Assembly: GCF_035610345.1 (NCBI RefSeq)
Contig: NZ_CP141213.1
Span: 558,001-622,000 of the forward strand
Length of the DNA stretch: 64,000 bases
Direction: 5' to 3'
DNA from: Sinorhizobium meliloti
Lineage (GTDB): Bacteria > Pseudomonadota > Alphaproteobacteria > Rhizobiales > Rhizobiaceae
The position numbers were made by a program, and so were the translations under genes. The notes beneath the pieces were generated by a model. That model had not been told where the DNA came from. It saw only the letters and a list, made by a program, of their open reading frames with translations, and did not search any database. Below, piece by piece: positions 33,506-41,987 of the stretch; within the stretch, counting starts at the first letter, position 1, and each line of letters opens with the position of its first letter.

Positions 33506-34366
33506 TCAGGCGGTCATCGCCCTGAAGTGGCCGAGCATCCGCGCCGCGTCGGGTTCGAGCCCGGTGAACAGCCGAAACGCGCCGACCGCCTGGAACACCG
33601 CCATGCCGCCGCCGTCGAGCGTTTTGCAGCCACGCCGCCGGGCCTCCCCGAGAAGCGCCGTTTCCAGCGGAAAATAGACGATCTCGGCGACCCAATGGCT
33701 TCGCGAAAGAAGCTCCGCGTCGAGCGGCAATCCGGGATATTTCGCCATGCCGGTCGGCGTCGCGTGGATGAGGCCGGCGGCATTTCCCATTTCCGAGGGG
33801 AGATCGGTGCCGGCCGCCACCTCGGCTTTCGGAAAGAGAGGGGAGAGCATCCGGGCAAGCGCCTGCGCGCGGCCGGCTTCGCGGTCGAACACGACCAGCC
33901 GCTGCAAGCCGAGCGAGAGCGCGGCATAGGCCGTGGCGACGCCTGCTCCGCCGGCGCCGAGCTGGACAGCGCAGGAGAGGTCGGCATCCGGCAGGCCGCG
34001 CCGGAAGCCTTCGGCAAAACCCCACCAGTCCGTATTGTGGCCGTAGCGCCGTCCGCTTCTGAGGACCACCGTGTTGACGGCGCCGAGTTGCCGTGCCTCG
34101 GGGGCGAGCTCGTCGAGATAGGGAATGATCGCCTGCTTGCAGGGATGGGTGATATTGAGCCCGGCAACCCCCCGCCGCTCGGCGTCGGCGAGCAGGCGCG
34201 GCAGGTCCTTCTCGCTCGCCCCCAGCACGTTGAGATCGATCAGCTCATAATCGTAGCGAATGCCCTGCGCCGCACCTTCCGCCATGTGCATCGCCGGCGT
34301 CAGCGAAGCCTGGATACCCGCGCCGATCAGGCCCGCCTTCAAGGATTTTACAAGCGTTTCGGTCAT
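33506..34366 (-). CDS. Quinate/shikimate dehydrogenase, QsuD-like
   Basis: 286 residues. The substrate domain has SLTPAMHMAEGAAQGIRYDYELID and GLNITHPCKQAIIP (catalytic Lys); NAD(P) binding is at VQLGAGGAGVATAYAAL. NTDWWGFAEGF and TLDGGGMAVFQAVGAFRLFTGLEPD also fit. The TPAMH-EAEG/FRLFTGLEPD wording matches the quinate/shikimate dehydrogenases of degradative pathways (QsuD) better than the biosynthetic AroE. It follows the DctP gene of a TRAP transporter by 81 bp on the same strand. It probably oxidises imported quinate or shikimate. The start at 34366 is chosen over an upstream GTG. Confidence 0.88.
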   Translation of the reverse strand: MTETLVKSLKAGLIGAGIQASLTPAMHMAEGAAQGIRYDYELIDLNVLGASEKDLPRLLADAERRGVAGLNITHPCKQAIIPYLDELAPEARQLGAVNTVVLRSGRRYGHNTDWWGFAEGFRRGLPDADLSCAVQLGAGGAGVATAYAALSLGLQRLVVFDREAGRAQALARMLSPLFPKAEVAAGTDLPSEMGNAAGLIHATPTGMAKYPGLPLDAELLSRSHWVAEIVYFPLETALLGEARRRGCKTLDGGGMAVFQAVGAFRLFTGLEPDAARMLGHFRAMTA

Positions 34367-34447
34367 GCGTCGGGTTCCGGTTGTTTCGTTTTCGGCTGCG
34401 GCCACGGCGCGCCGGCCCGCCCGGTTGCGGGCGGACCGGCATGACGA

Positions 34448-35464
34448 TCACTGGCCGCGGGCGGTGCCGATTTCCTTGAAGAGCGCCTCGACCGTCTCCT
34501 GGCCGATATCGGCACTGAACTTCTCGATCATCGGCTTGACGGCATCGCGCAGTTTCTGCGTTTCCTCGGGGCTCAGTTCGCTGACCTCCATCCCCGTCTT
34601 GCGGATCTCTTCGAGTGCTGCGGCATCCTGCTCGCGCGAGACCTTGCGCTGGAAGTCGCGCGCTTCGACGGCTGCCTGTTGCAGTACGGCCTTCTCCTCT
34701 TCATTGAGGCCGTCCCAGAACTTCTTGCTGACGAGCACGATCTGCGGATTGTACTGATGACGGGTGAGCGTCATGTACTTCTGCACCTCGTAGAATTTTG
34801 CGTTGATGATGTTGGCGGAGGGATTCTCCTGGCCGTCGACCGTTCCCGTCTCGAGCGCGGTATAGAGCTCGGTATAGGGGAGCGGCACCGCATTGGCGCC
34901 GAGCGCGTTGAAAAGCTCGACCGGGATCGGCGACTGAATGGTGCGGATCTTCAGGCCCTTGATGTCTTCGAGCTTGGTCACCGGATGCCGGTTGTTGGTC
35001 AGGTTGCGGAAACCGAGCTCCCAATAGGCGAGGCCTACGAGCCCGGTGTCGGGCAGGCGTTCCATCAGGCCGGTACCGAAGGGACCGTCCATCACCTTGT
35101 CCGCCTCCTCGCCGCTGTCGAACAGGAAGGGGAGGTCGACCGCGCCGAACTCCTTGACGTTGCTCGCCAGAATGCCGGCGTTTAGTACCGTCATCTCGAT
35201 GACGCCGCCCTGCAGCGCCGAAACGGTCTGCACGTCACCGCCGAGCGTCCCGCCCGGGAAGAGCTTCACCTCGATTTTGCCGCCGCTCTTCTCCTTCACG
35301 AGCTCGGCGAATTTCTCCATGCCGGTCACCTGCGGATGACCCTTGTTGTTCGCCGAGGCGAATTTGACCGTCTGATCGCGGATTTCTGCCAGTGCCGGCC
35401 CCGCCGTCATGAGTGCCAGTGGCACGGCTAGGCCCAGTGCCATTTTGGTCAGTCTGTCGAACAT
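34448..35464 (-). CDS. TRAP transporter solute receptor DctP
   Basis: 338 residues with a signal peptide (MALGLAVPLALMTAGPALAE) and the DctP fold. Visible are FASANNKGHPQVTGMEKFAELVKEKSGG, GLKIRTIQSPIPVELFNALGANAVPLPYTELYTALETGTVDGQENP (the Arg that pairs with the carboxylate lies in KIRT) and a C-terminal helix bundle. It binds a carboxylate in the periplasm for the DctM/DctQ genes just upstream. The neighbouring QsuD-like dehydrogenase suggests quinate or shikimate as ligand. Confidence 0.92.
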   Translation of the reverse strand: MFDRLTKMALGLAVPLALMTAGPALAEIRDQTVKFASANNKGHPQVTGMEKFAELVKEKSGGKIEVKLFPGGTLGGDVQTVSALQGGVIEMTVLNAGILASNVKEFGAVDLPFLFDSGEEADKVMDGPFGTGLMERLPDTGLVGLAYWELGFRNLTNNRHPVTKLEDIKGLKIRTIQSPIPVELFNALGANAVPLPYTELYTALETGTVDGQENPSANIINAKFYEVQKYMTLTRHQYNPQIVLVSKKFWDGLNEEEKAVLQQAAVEARDFQRKVSREQDAAALEEIRKTGMEVSELSPEETQKLRDAVKPMIEKFSADIGQETVEALFKEIGTARGQ

Positions 35465-35524
35465 GTTTTCCTCCCAGGTTGGGCCGGTATCGTGCCGGCC
35501 TTGTTGACAGTCGAAAATCGCGCG

Positions 35525-36805
35525 TCAGCGCCCGAACCAGGAGGCCGGAACGGTCACCAGTTCAGGGAACAGGACGAGCAGGAAAAGAACGATCAGTTCC
35601 GCGAAGAGGAAGGGCATCACGCCCTTTATGAGATTCTCCATCGAAAGCCTCGACACGCCGCAGATGACGTTCAGGACGGTGCCGACCGGAGGGGTGATCA
35701 GGCCGATCGAGTTGTTGATGATGAAGAGCACGCCGAAATAGACCGGATCGATGCCCGCCTGTTTGATGACCGGCATCAGCACCGGCGTCATGATCAGGAT
35801 TGTCGGCGTCATGTCCATCGCGGTGCCGACGATCACGATCAACACCATGATCGCGATAAGCAGAGCCGTCTGGTTGCCCATCAGGGGCTCGAGGAGTGCG
35901 GCGAGCGCGCCGGGAACGTCGGCAACGGTGATCAGCCAGGCCGAAACCGCCGCGCAGGCGACGAGGAACATCACCACGGCGCTGATCTTGGCGGCCGAGA
36001 CGAAGACGTGGAAGAGTTGCGCCGGCGCCAGTTCGCGATAGACGACCATCGAAACGAAGAGCGAATAGACGGCGGCGATGACACCCGCCTCCGTCGGCGT
36101 GAAGACGCCGAACTTCAGACCGACGATGATGATGACGGGCAGGAAAAGCGCCCAGAGGCTGTTGACGAAGGCCCTGAGCCGCAGCCTGCCGCTCTGCCGC
36201 GGCGGCAGGTCGAATTGCTCCTTGCGGGCGACGATCAGCCAGGTGATCGAAAGCGCCGCGGCGATCATCAGTCCCGGGAATATGCCGGCGAGGAAGAGTT
36301 TGGTGATGGAGACGCCGCCGACCACGCCGAATAGGATGAAGCCGATCGAGGGCGGTATGATCGGGCCGATTATCGAGGCGGAGGCGATGAGCCCGCCGGC
36401 ACGCGCCGGGTCGTGGCCGCTTTTCAGCATCATCGGCAGAAGCAGCGCGCCGAGTGCGGCCGCATCGGCGACCGCCGAACCGGAAAGACTGGAGAGAATG
36501 CAGGCCGCGAAGATCGCGACGAAGCCGAGCCCGCCGCGGATATGGCCGACCATGGCCATGGCCAGTGCGACGATGCGGCGGGAGAGGCCGCCCGTATTCA
36601 TGACCTCGCCGGCAAGCAGGAAGAAGGGAACGGCCATCAGCGGGAAGCTGTCGGCACCGTTCAGCACGTTCTGCGCCACGATCTGGGCGTCGAAGAGGCC
36701 GAGATAGAGCATCAGCGCCACGCCGCTCAGGATGAGGGCGAAGGCGATCGGCACGCCGAGAGCCATAGGTCCGAGAAGGGCGCCGAGGAAGATGGATACG
36801 GTCAT
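35525..36805 (-). CDS. TRAP transporter large permease DctM
   Basis: 426 residues, about twelve helices, standard DctM length. Signature regions: GLGFVAIFAACILSSLSGSAVADAAALGALLLPMM, GGLIASASIIGPIIPPSIGFILFGVV and a late TPPVGTVLNVICGVSRL. It forms the ion-driven translocation channel with DctQ (10 bp upstream) and receives substrate from DctP (60 bp downstream). The gene order Q-M-P-dehydrogenase on the minus strand makes one operon. Confidence 0.94.
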   Translation of the reverse strand: MTVSIFLGALLGPMALGVPIAFALILSGVALMLYLGLFDAQIVAQNVLNGADSFPLMAVPFFLLAGEVMNTGGLSRRIVALAMAMVGHIRGGLGFVAIFAACILSSLSGSAVADAAALGALLLPMMLKSGHDPARAGGLIASASIIGPIIPPSIGFILFGVVGGVSITKLFLAGIFPGLMIAAALSITWLIVARKEQFDLPPRQSGRLRLRAFVNSLWALFLPVIIIVGLKFGVFTPTEAGVIAAVYSLFVSMVVYRELAPAQLFHVFVSAAKISAVVMFLVACAAVSAWLITVADVPGALAALLEPLMGNQTALLIAIMVLIVIVGTAMDMTPTILIMTPVLMPVIKQAGIDPVYFGVLFIINNSIGLITPPVGTVLNVICGVSRLSMENLIKGVMPFLFAELIVLFLLVLFPELVTVPASWFGR

Positions 36806-36815
36806 CGCCGCCTCC

Positions 36816-37379
36816 TCAATGCTTCGCCGAAAGCGGACCGAGTGCGGGGGCAGAAAGGTCGTCGAGTGCTGCTTCGTCCTCGCTGTCGCGTACGAGATCG
36901 GTCGTGGTCACGTCGATGCGGCCGGTCGCGATCGCGAAGGCATCGGCGAGCAGGATCAGGAAGGCCGGAATGCCGAAGGCGAGGCCCGCACCGTAGAAGA
37001 AGGCCATGGAGATGCCGGTCGCCGGCGCGCCGACATGGAGGTTGATCAACGTCTGGGTCCAACTGCCGCTGATCACCAGCCAGATTGCAAAGAGCATCAG
37101 CGCGTGGCCGCAGAGCACGGCCGCCTTCGCGGCGCGCGGCGGCAGGCGCTTGATGAGCGAGTCGACGCCGAGATGGCCGTGCTCGCGCATGGCGACCACG
37201 GCGCCGAGAAAGGTGAGCCAGACGAAAAACATCCGCGACAGCTCCTCCGACACCGTTATTCCCTGGTTGAAGGCATAGCGCAGCACGACATTGCCGAAGA
37301 CGAGAACGACCATGCCGGCAAGCAGCAGCGCGATCGTCACCTTCAACGCGAAGAAATAGAAATCGATGATGCGGCTCAT
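36816..37379 (-). CDS. TRAP transporter small permease DctQ
   Basis: 187 residues with four helices (FFALKVTIALLLAGMVVLVFGNVVLRYAF; MFFVWLTFLGAVVAMREHGHLGVD; LCGHALMLFAIWLVISGSW; YGAGLAFGIPAFLILLADAFAI), matching DctQ. MREHGHLGVD is the typical amphipathic loop. The start ATG 37379 has GGGAGGAG upstream; a frame extended to 37415 lacks a signal. It is the first gene of the TRAP/dehydrogenase operon, divergent from a TetR gene. Confidence 0.92.
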   Translation of the reverse strand: MSRIIDFYFFALKVTIALLLAGMVVLVFGNVVLRYAFNQGITVSEELSRMFFVWLTFLGAVVAMREHGHLGVDSLIKRLPPRAAKAAVLCGHALMLFAIWLVISGSWTQTLINLHVGAPATGISMAFFYGAGLAFGIPAFLILLADAFAIATGRIDVTTTDLVRDSEDEAALDDLSAPALGPLSAKH

Positions 37380-37514
37380 CCGCTCCTCCCAAGCGACAGG
37401 CGAGCGACAGCCCAAGGCGCAGACCTGTCGCAGGCTTCTCCTCCCAACCAGGCGGTCGCCCGGAGCCCTCCACCACGCTCCTTCGTGGCGTTCGGCATGT
37501 CTCGTTGCAAAATG

Positions 37515-37530
37515 TACTAACTAGTTCGGA
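37515..37530. promoter_or_regulatory. Candidate TetR operator
   Basis: The divergent gap contains TACTAACTAGTTCGG, built on the palindrome AACTAGTT. It is AT-rich and centrally placed between the TRAP operon and the tetR gene, as an operator would be. Weak, because the dyad is short. Confidence 0.3.
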
Positions 37531-37671
37531 AAATCAATCCCGCGAGGTTGAAAGGGTTCGGCAAGGTGATATGTCTTGATCCATCGTTCGGGAGGTCCGT
37601 GGTTCGACCGCCGCCTTGCTTCGGCAAATTGGATCGGTAAACGGCTTGAGGGAGAGCGGGGGAGCAGCGCG

Positions 37672-38340
37672 GTGAAAATGGCGGAGCGGCAGGCAAACGG
37701 CAGGAAGAACGATCCGCAGCGGACGCAGGACGACATCCTCGAAGTCGCGACGGAGGAGTTCTCCACCCATGGCCTCGCAGGCGCGCGCGTCGATCAGATC
37801 GCCGAGCGCACCCGCACGTCGAAGCGGATGATCTATTATTACTTCGGCAGCAAGGAAGCGCTGTATCTCGCCGTCCTCGAGCGGTCCTATCGCAAGATCC
37901 GCACGCTGGAGGCCGACCTGGAGCTTGCGAACCTGCCTCCGGAAGAGGCACTTCGCACGCTGATCGCGACCACCTTCGACCATGACGAGGCCAATCCGGA
38001 CTTCGTCCGTCTGGTCAGCATCGAAAACATTCATCGCGCCGCGCACATGCTGCGCTCTGATGCGATCCGCGACCTCAACGTCTCGGTGATCCAGATGATC
38101 GACGCGATCATCGAGCGCGGCCTTGGCGACGGGACCTTCCGCCGCAAGGCCGACCCGATCGACGTGCACATGCTGATCAGCGCCTTCTGCTTCTTCCGCG
38201 TGTCGAACCGCTACACCTTCGGCACGATCTTCCGTCGGGACCTGTCGGAGCCCGAGACGATCGCGCGGCATCGCACGATGATCGCCGATGCCGTGGTGAG
38301 CTATCTGAAGGGCGACGAGCCCAGCGCGGCGCTTCGCTAG
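37672..38340 (+). CDS. TetR/AcrR family transcriptional regulator
   Basis: 222 residues. N-terminal HTH: DILEVATEEFSTHGLAGARVDQIAERTRTSKRMIYYYFGSKEALYLAVLE. The C-terminal ligand domain contains HMLISAFCFFRVSNRYTFGTIF, as in TetR proteins of the RutR/PsrA-like type. The GTG at 37672 lies 7 nt after GGAG; ATG 37678 is the alternative. It is divergent from the TRAP/QsuD-like operon by about 290 bp and is probably its repressor, with the imported acid or a product as inducer. Confidence 0.88.
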   Translation: MKMAERQANGRKNDPQRTQDDILEVATEEFSTHGLAGARVDQIAERTRTSKRMIYYYFGSKEALYLAVLERSYRKIRTLEADLELANLPPEEALRTLIATTFDHDEANPDFVRLVSIENIHRAAHMLRSDAIRDLNVSVIQMIDAIIERGLGDGTFRRKADPIDVHMLISAFCFFRVSNRYTFGTIFRRDLSEPETIARHRTMIADAVVSYLKGDEPSAALR

Positions 38341-38435
38341 ATCCTCTCCGTTTTCATTTCTGCGACCAGCAGGGGAGCGAGGGCGAAAAGCATTCGCTTG
38401 TAACGTTCTCGGGATTGACAGGCATGGCTTCGGTA

Positions 38436-38471
38436 ATGTTATTACGTCGCTATCGAGTAATGTAATAACAT
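38436..38471 (+). promoter_or_regulatory. Paired Zur-like boxes upstream of aztD
   Basis: ATGTTATTAC (38436-38445) and the dyad ATGTAATAACAT (38460-38471) lie about 105-140 bp before the aztD start. Both words recur in the same order at 2938-2977. Azt zinc genes are Zur targets in other alphaproteobacteria, so Zur is the likely binder. Confidence 0.65.
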
Positions 38472-38574
38472 AGCGACTTCGGGAAGATCCGCTGCGCGAG
38501 GACTTTTCGATAGCCCGGCCGTGCCGACGGATTGCGCGGACGAAAACTGTTTCAACACAAAGAAAGGACCCCCC

Positions 38575-39810
38575 ATGATATTGTCTCTCACCCGGGCCCG
38601 CCTGATGGCAGCAGTGGCGACCGCTTTCGTCCTGGCCGCACCCGGCGCACGCGCGGATGATCATGAGACGAAGGAGGCGTGGCGCCTGTTCGTCGCCGAT
38701 CACACGCAGCCGGTGGTACGCGCCATCGACTTTTCGGACGGCAACGAATTGGGCCGCTACGACACCAACGGATATGCAGCCCTGACGGTCAGCGCATCCG
38801 GTCAGACGGTCTTCGCCGCGCAGTCGGAAGAAGACATCGTACACGTCATCAAGACCGGCATCGGGTTCTCGGATCATGGGGAGCATCGCGATCTGGAAGT
38901 CTCCGATGTGGCGCTTCTTCCGGTGGCGCTCGAGGGCAAGCGCCCCGCCCATGTGGTGCCGCATGACGATCACGCGATCATTTTCTACGATCGCGGCGGC
39001 AAGGCGGACATCGTCGATGAAGCCGCACTTCTCGAAGGCAAGGCGCAGGTCAGGACGATCGATACGACCAGGCCGCACCATGGTGTCGCCGTGAGCATGG
39101 GGCGCCACGTCCTCGTCTCGGTGCCGGACACGGAAATCGAGCCGAAGCCGGACGAACTGCCGCCGCGCGTCGGCGTGCGTGTGATCGACGAGAAGGGCGG
39201 GCAGATCGGCGAGATCAGCAAATGCACCGACCTGCATGGCGAGGCCACATCAGCCCGTCTCGTCGCCTTCGGCTGCAAGGAAGGGGTGCTCGTCGCCCGC
39301 CCCGGCGGTATCGACGGGCCGAAGCTCACAATGCTTCCCTACCCCTCGGATTTCCCGAAGGGTCACACCGGCACCCTGCTCGGAGGCAAGGCGATGCAGT
39401 TTTTCCTCGGCAATTACGGCGACGATAAAGTCGTGCTCATCGATCCCGACAGCAGCGAACCGTATCGGCTGATCACGCTGCCGACTCGGCGTGTCGACTT
39501 CCTCCTGGATCCTGCAATGCCGGCCAATGCCTACATTCTGACGGAAGACGGCGACCTTCATGTGCTGGACGTGATCAAGGGGGAAATCCTCCGCAAGGGC
39601 AGGGTCACCGAGCCATACAGCAAGGACGGCCATTGGCGTGATCCGCGCCCGCGCCTGGCGGCAGCCGACGGCCAGATCGTGATCACCGACCCGCGACACG
39701 CTCTCCTCCGGGTGACCGATGCAGAGACTCTCAAGGAGACCCGCACGATCCCCATCGAAGGTCAGCCCTTTGCGATCGTCGCCGTCGGCGGTTCGGGCGC
39801 CTCGCACTAA
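38575..39810 (+). CDS. aztD: Periplasmic zinc chaperone AztD-like
   Basis: 411 residues: a signal peptide (RLMAAVATAFVLAAPGARA), then a seven-bladed beta-propeller-like chain. Blade repeats include GRYDTNGYAALTVSASGQTVFAAQSEEDIVHVI, HHGVAVSMGRHVLVSVPDTE and LGGKAMQFFLGNYGDDKVVLIDPD. The mature N-terminus is DDHETKEAW, and His pairs (FSDHGEHRD, VPHDDHAII, RPHHG) give zinc ligands. AztD passes zinc to the AztC binding protein of an AztABC importer. No aztABC genes are present here, so this copy stands alone. AAAGGA precedes the ATG at 38575. The name rests on fold and motif resemblance. Confidence 0.8.
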   Translation: MILSLTRARLMAAVATAFVLAAPGARADDHETKEAWRLFVADHTQPVVRAIDFSDGNELGRYDTNGYAALTVSASGQTVFAAQSEEDIVHVIKTGIGFSDHGEHRDLEVSDVALLPVALEGKRPAHVVPHDDHAIIFYDRGGKADIVDEAALLEGKAQVRTIDTTRPHHGVAVSMGRHVLVSVPDTEIEPKPDELPPRVGVRVIDEKGGQIGEISKCTDLHGEATSARLVAFGCKEGVLVARPGGIDGPKLTMLPYPSDFPKGHTGTLLGGKAMQFFLGNYGDDKVVLIDPDSSEPYRLITLPTRRVDFLLDPAMPANAYILTEDGDLHVLDVIKGEILRKGRVTEPYSKDGHWRDPRPRLAAADGQIVITDPRHALLRVTDAETLKETRTIPIEGQPFAIVAVGGSGASH

Positions 39811-39834
39811 TTTCGAGCGGCTTTCACGTCGGGC

Positions 39835-40692
39835 TCAGTGCAGGTGCCTCAGCTTGTCGGGGTTCCTTACGACATAGATCGCAGCGATTTTGCCGCCCTC
39901 GATGTCGAGGGCGGTGGTCTGGATTTCGCCGTCGGCTTCCATCGTGATGAAGCCGGGCAGCCCGTTGACGAAACCGATGCGCAGCAGTTTCGAGCCGTTC
40001 GCCCGAAAAAGCGCAGCCAGCTTCTCATGGACCTTCATAACGGCATCAAAGCCGACGATCGGCATGATCGCTGCCGAGCGCTTGCCGCCGCCGTCCGCAT
40101 GGATGCTGACATCGGCCGCGAGCATCGCGCCGAACGCGTTCATGTCCCCGCTACGCGAGGCCTTGAAGAAGGCCTCCGCAAGCTGGAGGCCGCGCTCCTT
40201 CTCGACGTGAAAGCGAGGCCTTGCCTCCCGGACATGCGAGCGTGCGCGGGCGGCAAGCTGCCGGCAGGCGGCGGCGTCGCGCTGGATGGTCGCCGCGACC
40301 TCCTCGAAACCTAGCCCGAACACGTCGTGCAACAGGAACGCTGCCCGCTCGAGAGGGGACAACCGCTCCAGCGCCAGCATCAGCGGCAATGTGACGTCTT
40401 CCTCTTCCTCCTCCTCCACGACGGGATCGGGAAGCCAAGGCCCCACATAGGTCTCGCGCTGGCGCCGAGCCGATTTTAGCTGATCGAGGCAGAGCCGGGT
40501 GACGGTGCGGCGCAGGAAGGCCTCCGGTTCGCGCACCGCGGCGCGGTCGGCCCCCATCCAGCGGATAAAGGCCTCCTGCACCATATCCTCGGCGTCGGCA
40601 ACCGAGCCGAGCATGCGATAGGCGACGCGCATCAGCTTTGGACGCAGCGGGTCGAAACTCGCTGCCGCATCCGCTTGCGTAGCCTGTGTCAT
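39835..40692 (-). CDS. ECF41 (SigJ-type) RNA polymerase sigma factor
   Basis: 285 residues: sigma regions 2 and 4 (LMRVAYRMLGSVADAEDMVQEAFIRW; LERLSPLERAAFLLHDVFGLGFEEVAATIQRDAAACRQLAARARSHVR), then a SnoaL-like C-terminal domain. ECF41 signature pieces are visible: WLPDP in the linker, DGGGK near residue 205 and NPDKL at the C-terminus. That C-terminal domain acts as a built-in anti-sigma. Glu-rich VEEEEEEDV lies in the linker. The ATG at 40692 overlaps the stop of the AhpD-like gene (ATGA). ECF41 factors normally drive such a partner gene, and a matching promoter is present. Confidence 0.93.
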   Translation of the reverse strand: MTQATQADAAASFDPLRPKLMRVAYRMLGSVADAEDMVQEAFIRWMGADRAAVREPEAFLRRTVTRLCLDQLKSARRQRETYVGPWLPDPVVEEEEEEDVTLPLMLALERLSPLERAAFLLHDVFGLGFEEVAATIQRDAAACRQLAARARSHVREARPRFHVEKERGLQLAEAFFKASRSGDMNAFGAMLAADVSIHADGGGKRSAAIMPIVGFDAVMKVHEKLAALFRANGSKLLRIGFVNGLPGFITMEADGEIQTTALDIEGGKIAAIYVVRNPDKLRHLH

Positions 40693-41165
40693 CAGGCGAC
40701 CGCCTTCTCGGCGATTGTCTTTGCGGCTGCCGGTTCGACCCACAGGCCGAAGCCCACGGCGAGGCGGTTCCACCCGTTGATGACATTGATCATGAGCGTG
40801 AGCTTCACCTGCTCCTCCTGCGTGAACTCGGCCTTCAGCGCCTCATAGGCGGCGACGTGAGTGTGGCCCTCCGACAGCCGCGTCAAAGCTTCCGTCCAGG
40901 CGAGCGCAGCGCGCTCGCGGTCGGTATAGCACGGCGCCTCGCGCCATGCCGAGAGCAGGTAGATCCGCTGCTCGCTCTCGCCCTTGGCACGCGCCTCCGT
41001 CGTATGCATGTTGATGCAGTTTGCGCAACCGTTGATCTGCGAAGCGCGGATCTTGACGAGCTCGATAAGGCTCGACTCGAGGCTCGAAGCGATCGTGGTC
41101 GAGATGCTGAACCAGCTCTTCATCAGCGAAGGGGCGGCGGCAAAGGGATCAAGTCTGGCAGTCAT
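40692..41165 (-). CDS. Carboxymuconolactone decarboxylase/AhpD-like protein
   Basis: 157 residues. The AhpD-type redox motif is NGCANCINMHTTEARAKG (CxxC followed by His). It is a cytoplasmic helical protein that probably forms a trimer or hexamer and acts as a peroxidase-like or thiol-exchange enzyme. The ATG at 41165 has AAAAGGAG upstream. It is the target gene of the adjacent ECF41 sigma factor, encoded directly downstream with a 1-bp stop/start overlap. Physiological substrate unknown. Confidence 0.92.
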   Translation of the reverse strand: MTARLDPFAAAPSLMKSWFSISTTIASSLESSLIELVKIRASQINGCANCINMHTTEARAKGESEQRIYLLSAWREAPCYTDRERAALAWTEALTRLSEGHTHVAAYEALKAEFTQEEQVKLTLMINVINGWNRLAVGFGLWVEPAAAKTIAEKAVA

Positions 41166-41197
41166 GGTCGGTCTCCTTTTGTTGGTTCCGACACCAT

Positions 41198-41224
41198 GAC
41201 GAGACAGAGTTCGCCGGTGTGACA
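41198..41224 (-). promoter_or_regulatory. ECF41-type promoter
   Basis: On the minus strand: TGTCACA (41218-41224), exactly 16 bp, CGTC (41198-41201), 32 bp upstream of the AhpD-like ATG. This agrees with the published ECF41 promoter form (TGTCACA, then CGTC). Confidence 0.85.
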
Positions 41225-41255
41225 TCGATGCGAATTTTTTTGCGTGGATCAACTT

Positions 41256-41738
41256 TTACTGTTCCAGCGAACCGCCGGAATTCCTCGGATCGTCCGCCCC
41301 GGGAGCCATCACGCCGATCCCGAAGGGGTCGAAGTGCTTCGGATTCCTAGTGACCACGACCAGGTCATGGACTTTCGCGGTGCCGGCAATCAGCGCATCG
41401 GCCATGCCGGGACTGTGACCGGCCACCACTGCGATTGCTCCCAGTTGGCCCGATCTTGTGGAAACGGTCGTGTCTATCGACAGGATCCTGTCGTCGTAGG
41501 TCGACACAAGGCCGGAAAGCCAGAGCCGAAGACTTGCTCCTCTCGCCGTGGCTCCCTTCCGCTCGAGCAGGGCGACGCCCTTTTCGATTTCGTGAACTGT
41601 CAACACGGAGAGGAATCTCGTGCCTTCCGCATCGGCCGCCTCCAGCCAGCGGATAAAACCCTCCGGCACTGTCGGTTTGGACGGCGAGAACATCGAAATG
41701 ACGGTCGTGTTGAGGGATAACCGCTTACAGATCGACAT
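41256..41738 (-). CDS. VapC-like PIN domain toxin with first catalytic Asp replaced
   Basis: 160 residues, PIN fold. Expected acids: the first motif normally reads LDTNVIS but here is LNTTVIS (Asp to Asn near residue 10); Glu in LTVHEIEKG, Asp in GMADALIAGTA and the VTRNPKHF end are present. It would be a tRNA/RNA endonuclease paired with the Phd/YefM-type antitoxin, whose gene it overlaps by 14 bp. Loss of the first acid should reduce or abolish metal binding and cleavage. The start ATG 41738 is favoured by length; 41771 is an alternative. Confidence 0.85.
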   Translation of the reverse strand: MSICKRLSLNTTVISMFSPSKPTVPEGFIRWLEAADAEGTRFLSVLTVHEIEKGVALLERKGATARGASLRLWLSGLVSTYDDRILSIDTTVSTRSGQLGAIAVVAGHSPGMADALIAGTAKVHDLVVVTRNPKHFDPFGIGVMAPGADDPRNSGGSLEQ

Positions 41739-41973
41739 CCCGGGATGGTGAACTGTTGCGTTCGAACTCACCGCCGGGGAACTTCTGCAGATGCGAGGTC
41801 AGGCTGGGCCGGATCCTGTTTAGGGCCTTGCGTGCAATCTCCGCTGCCGCAAGCGGAACCAGCGCTGCGACGGGCTTTCCGTGGCGGGTGATCGTTACGA
41901 ACTCGCCGGCGATCGCCTCGTCTACATAGGCCGACAGGCGGGCCTTGGCATCTTTAAGACTCACGGTCGACAT
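41725..41973 (-). CDS. Phd/YefM family antitoxin
   Basis: 82 residues. MSTVSLKDAKARLSAYVDEAIAGEFVTITRHGKPVAALVPL is a standard Phd/YefM DNA-binding fold. The C-terminal half (NRIRPSLTSHLQKFPGGEFERNSSPSRDVDL) should wrap and neutralise the PIN toxin. The ATG lies 15 bp from a perfect 24-bp palindrome, its likely operator. It is the first gene of the toxin-antitoxin pair. Confidence 0.9.
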   Translation of the reverse strand: MSTVSLKDAKARLSAYVDEAIAGEFVTITRHGKPVAALVPLAAAEIARKALNRIRPSLTSHLQKFPGGEFERNSSPSRDVDL

Positions 41974-41987
41974 GGTTTCATCCCAGG

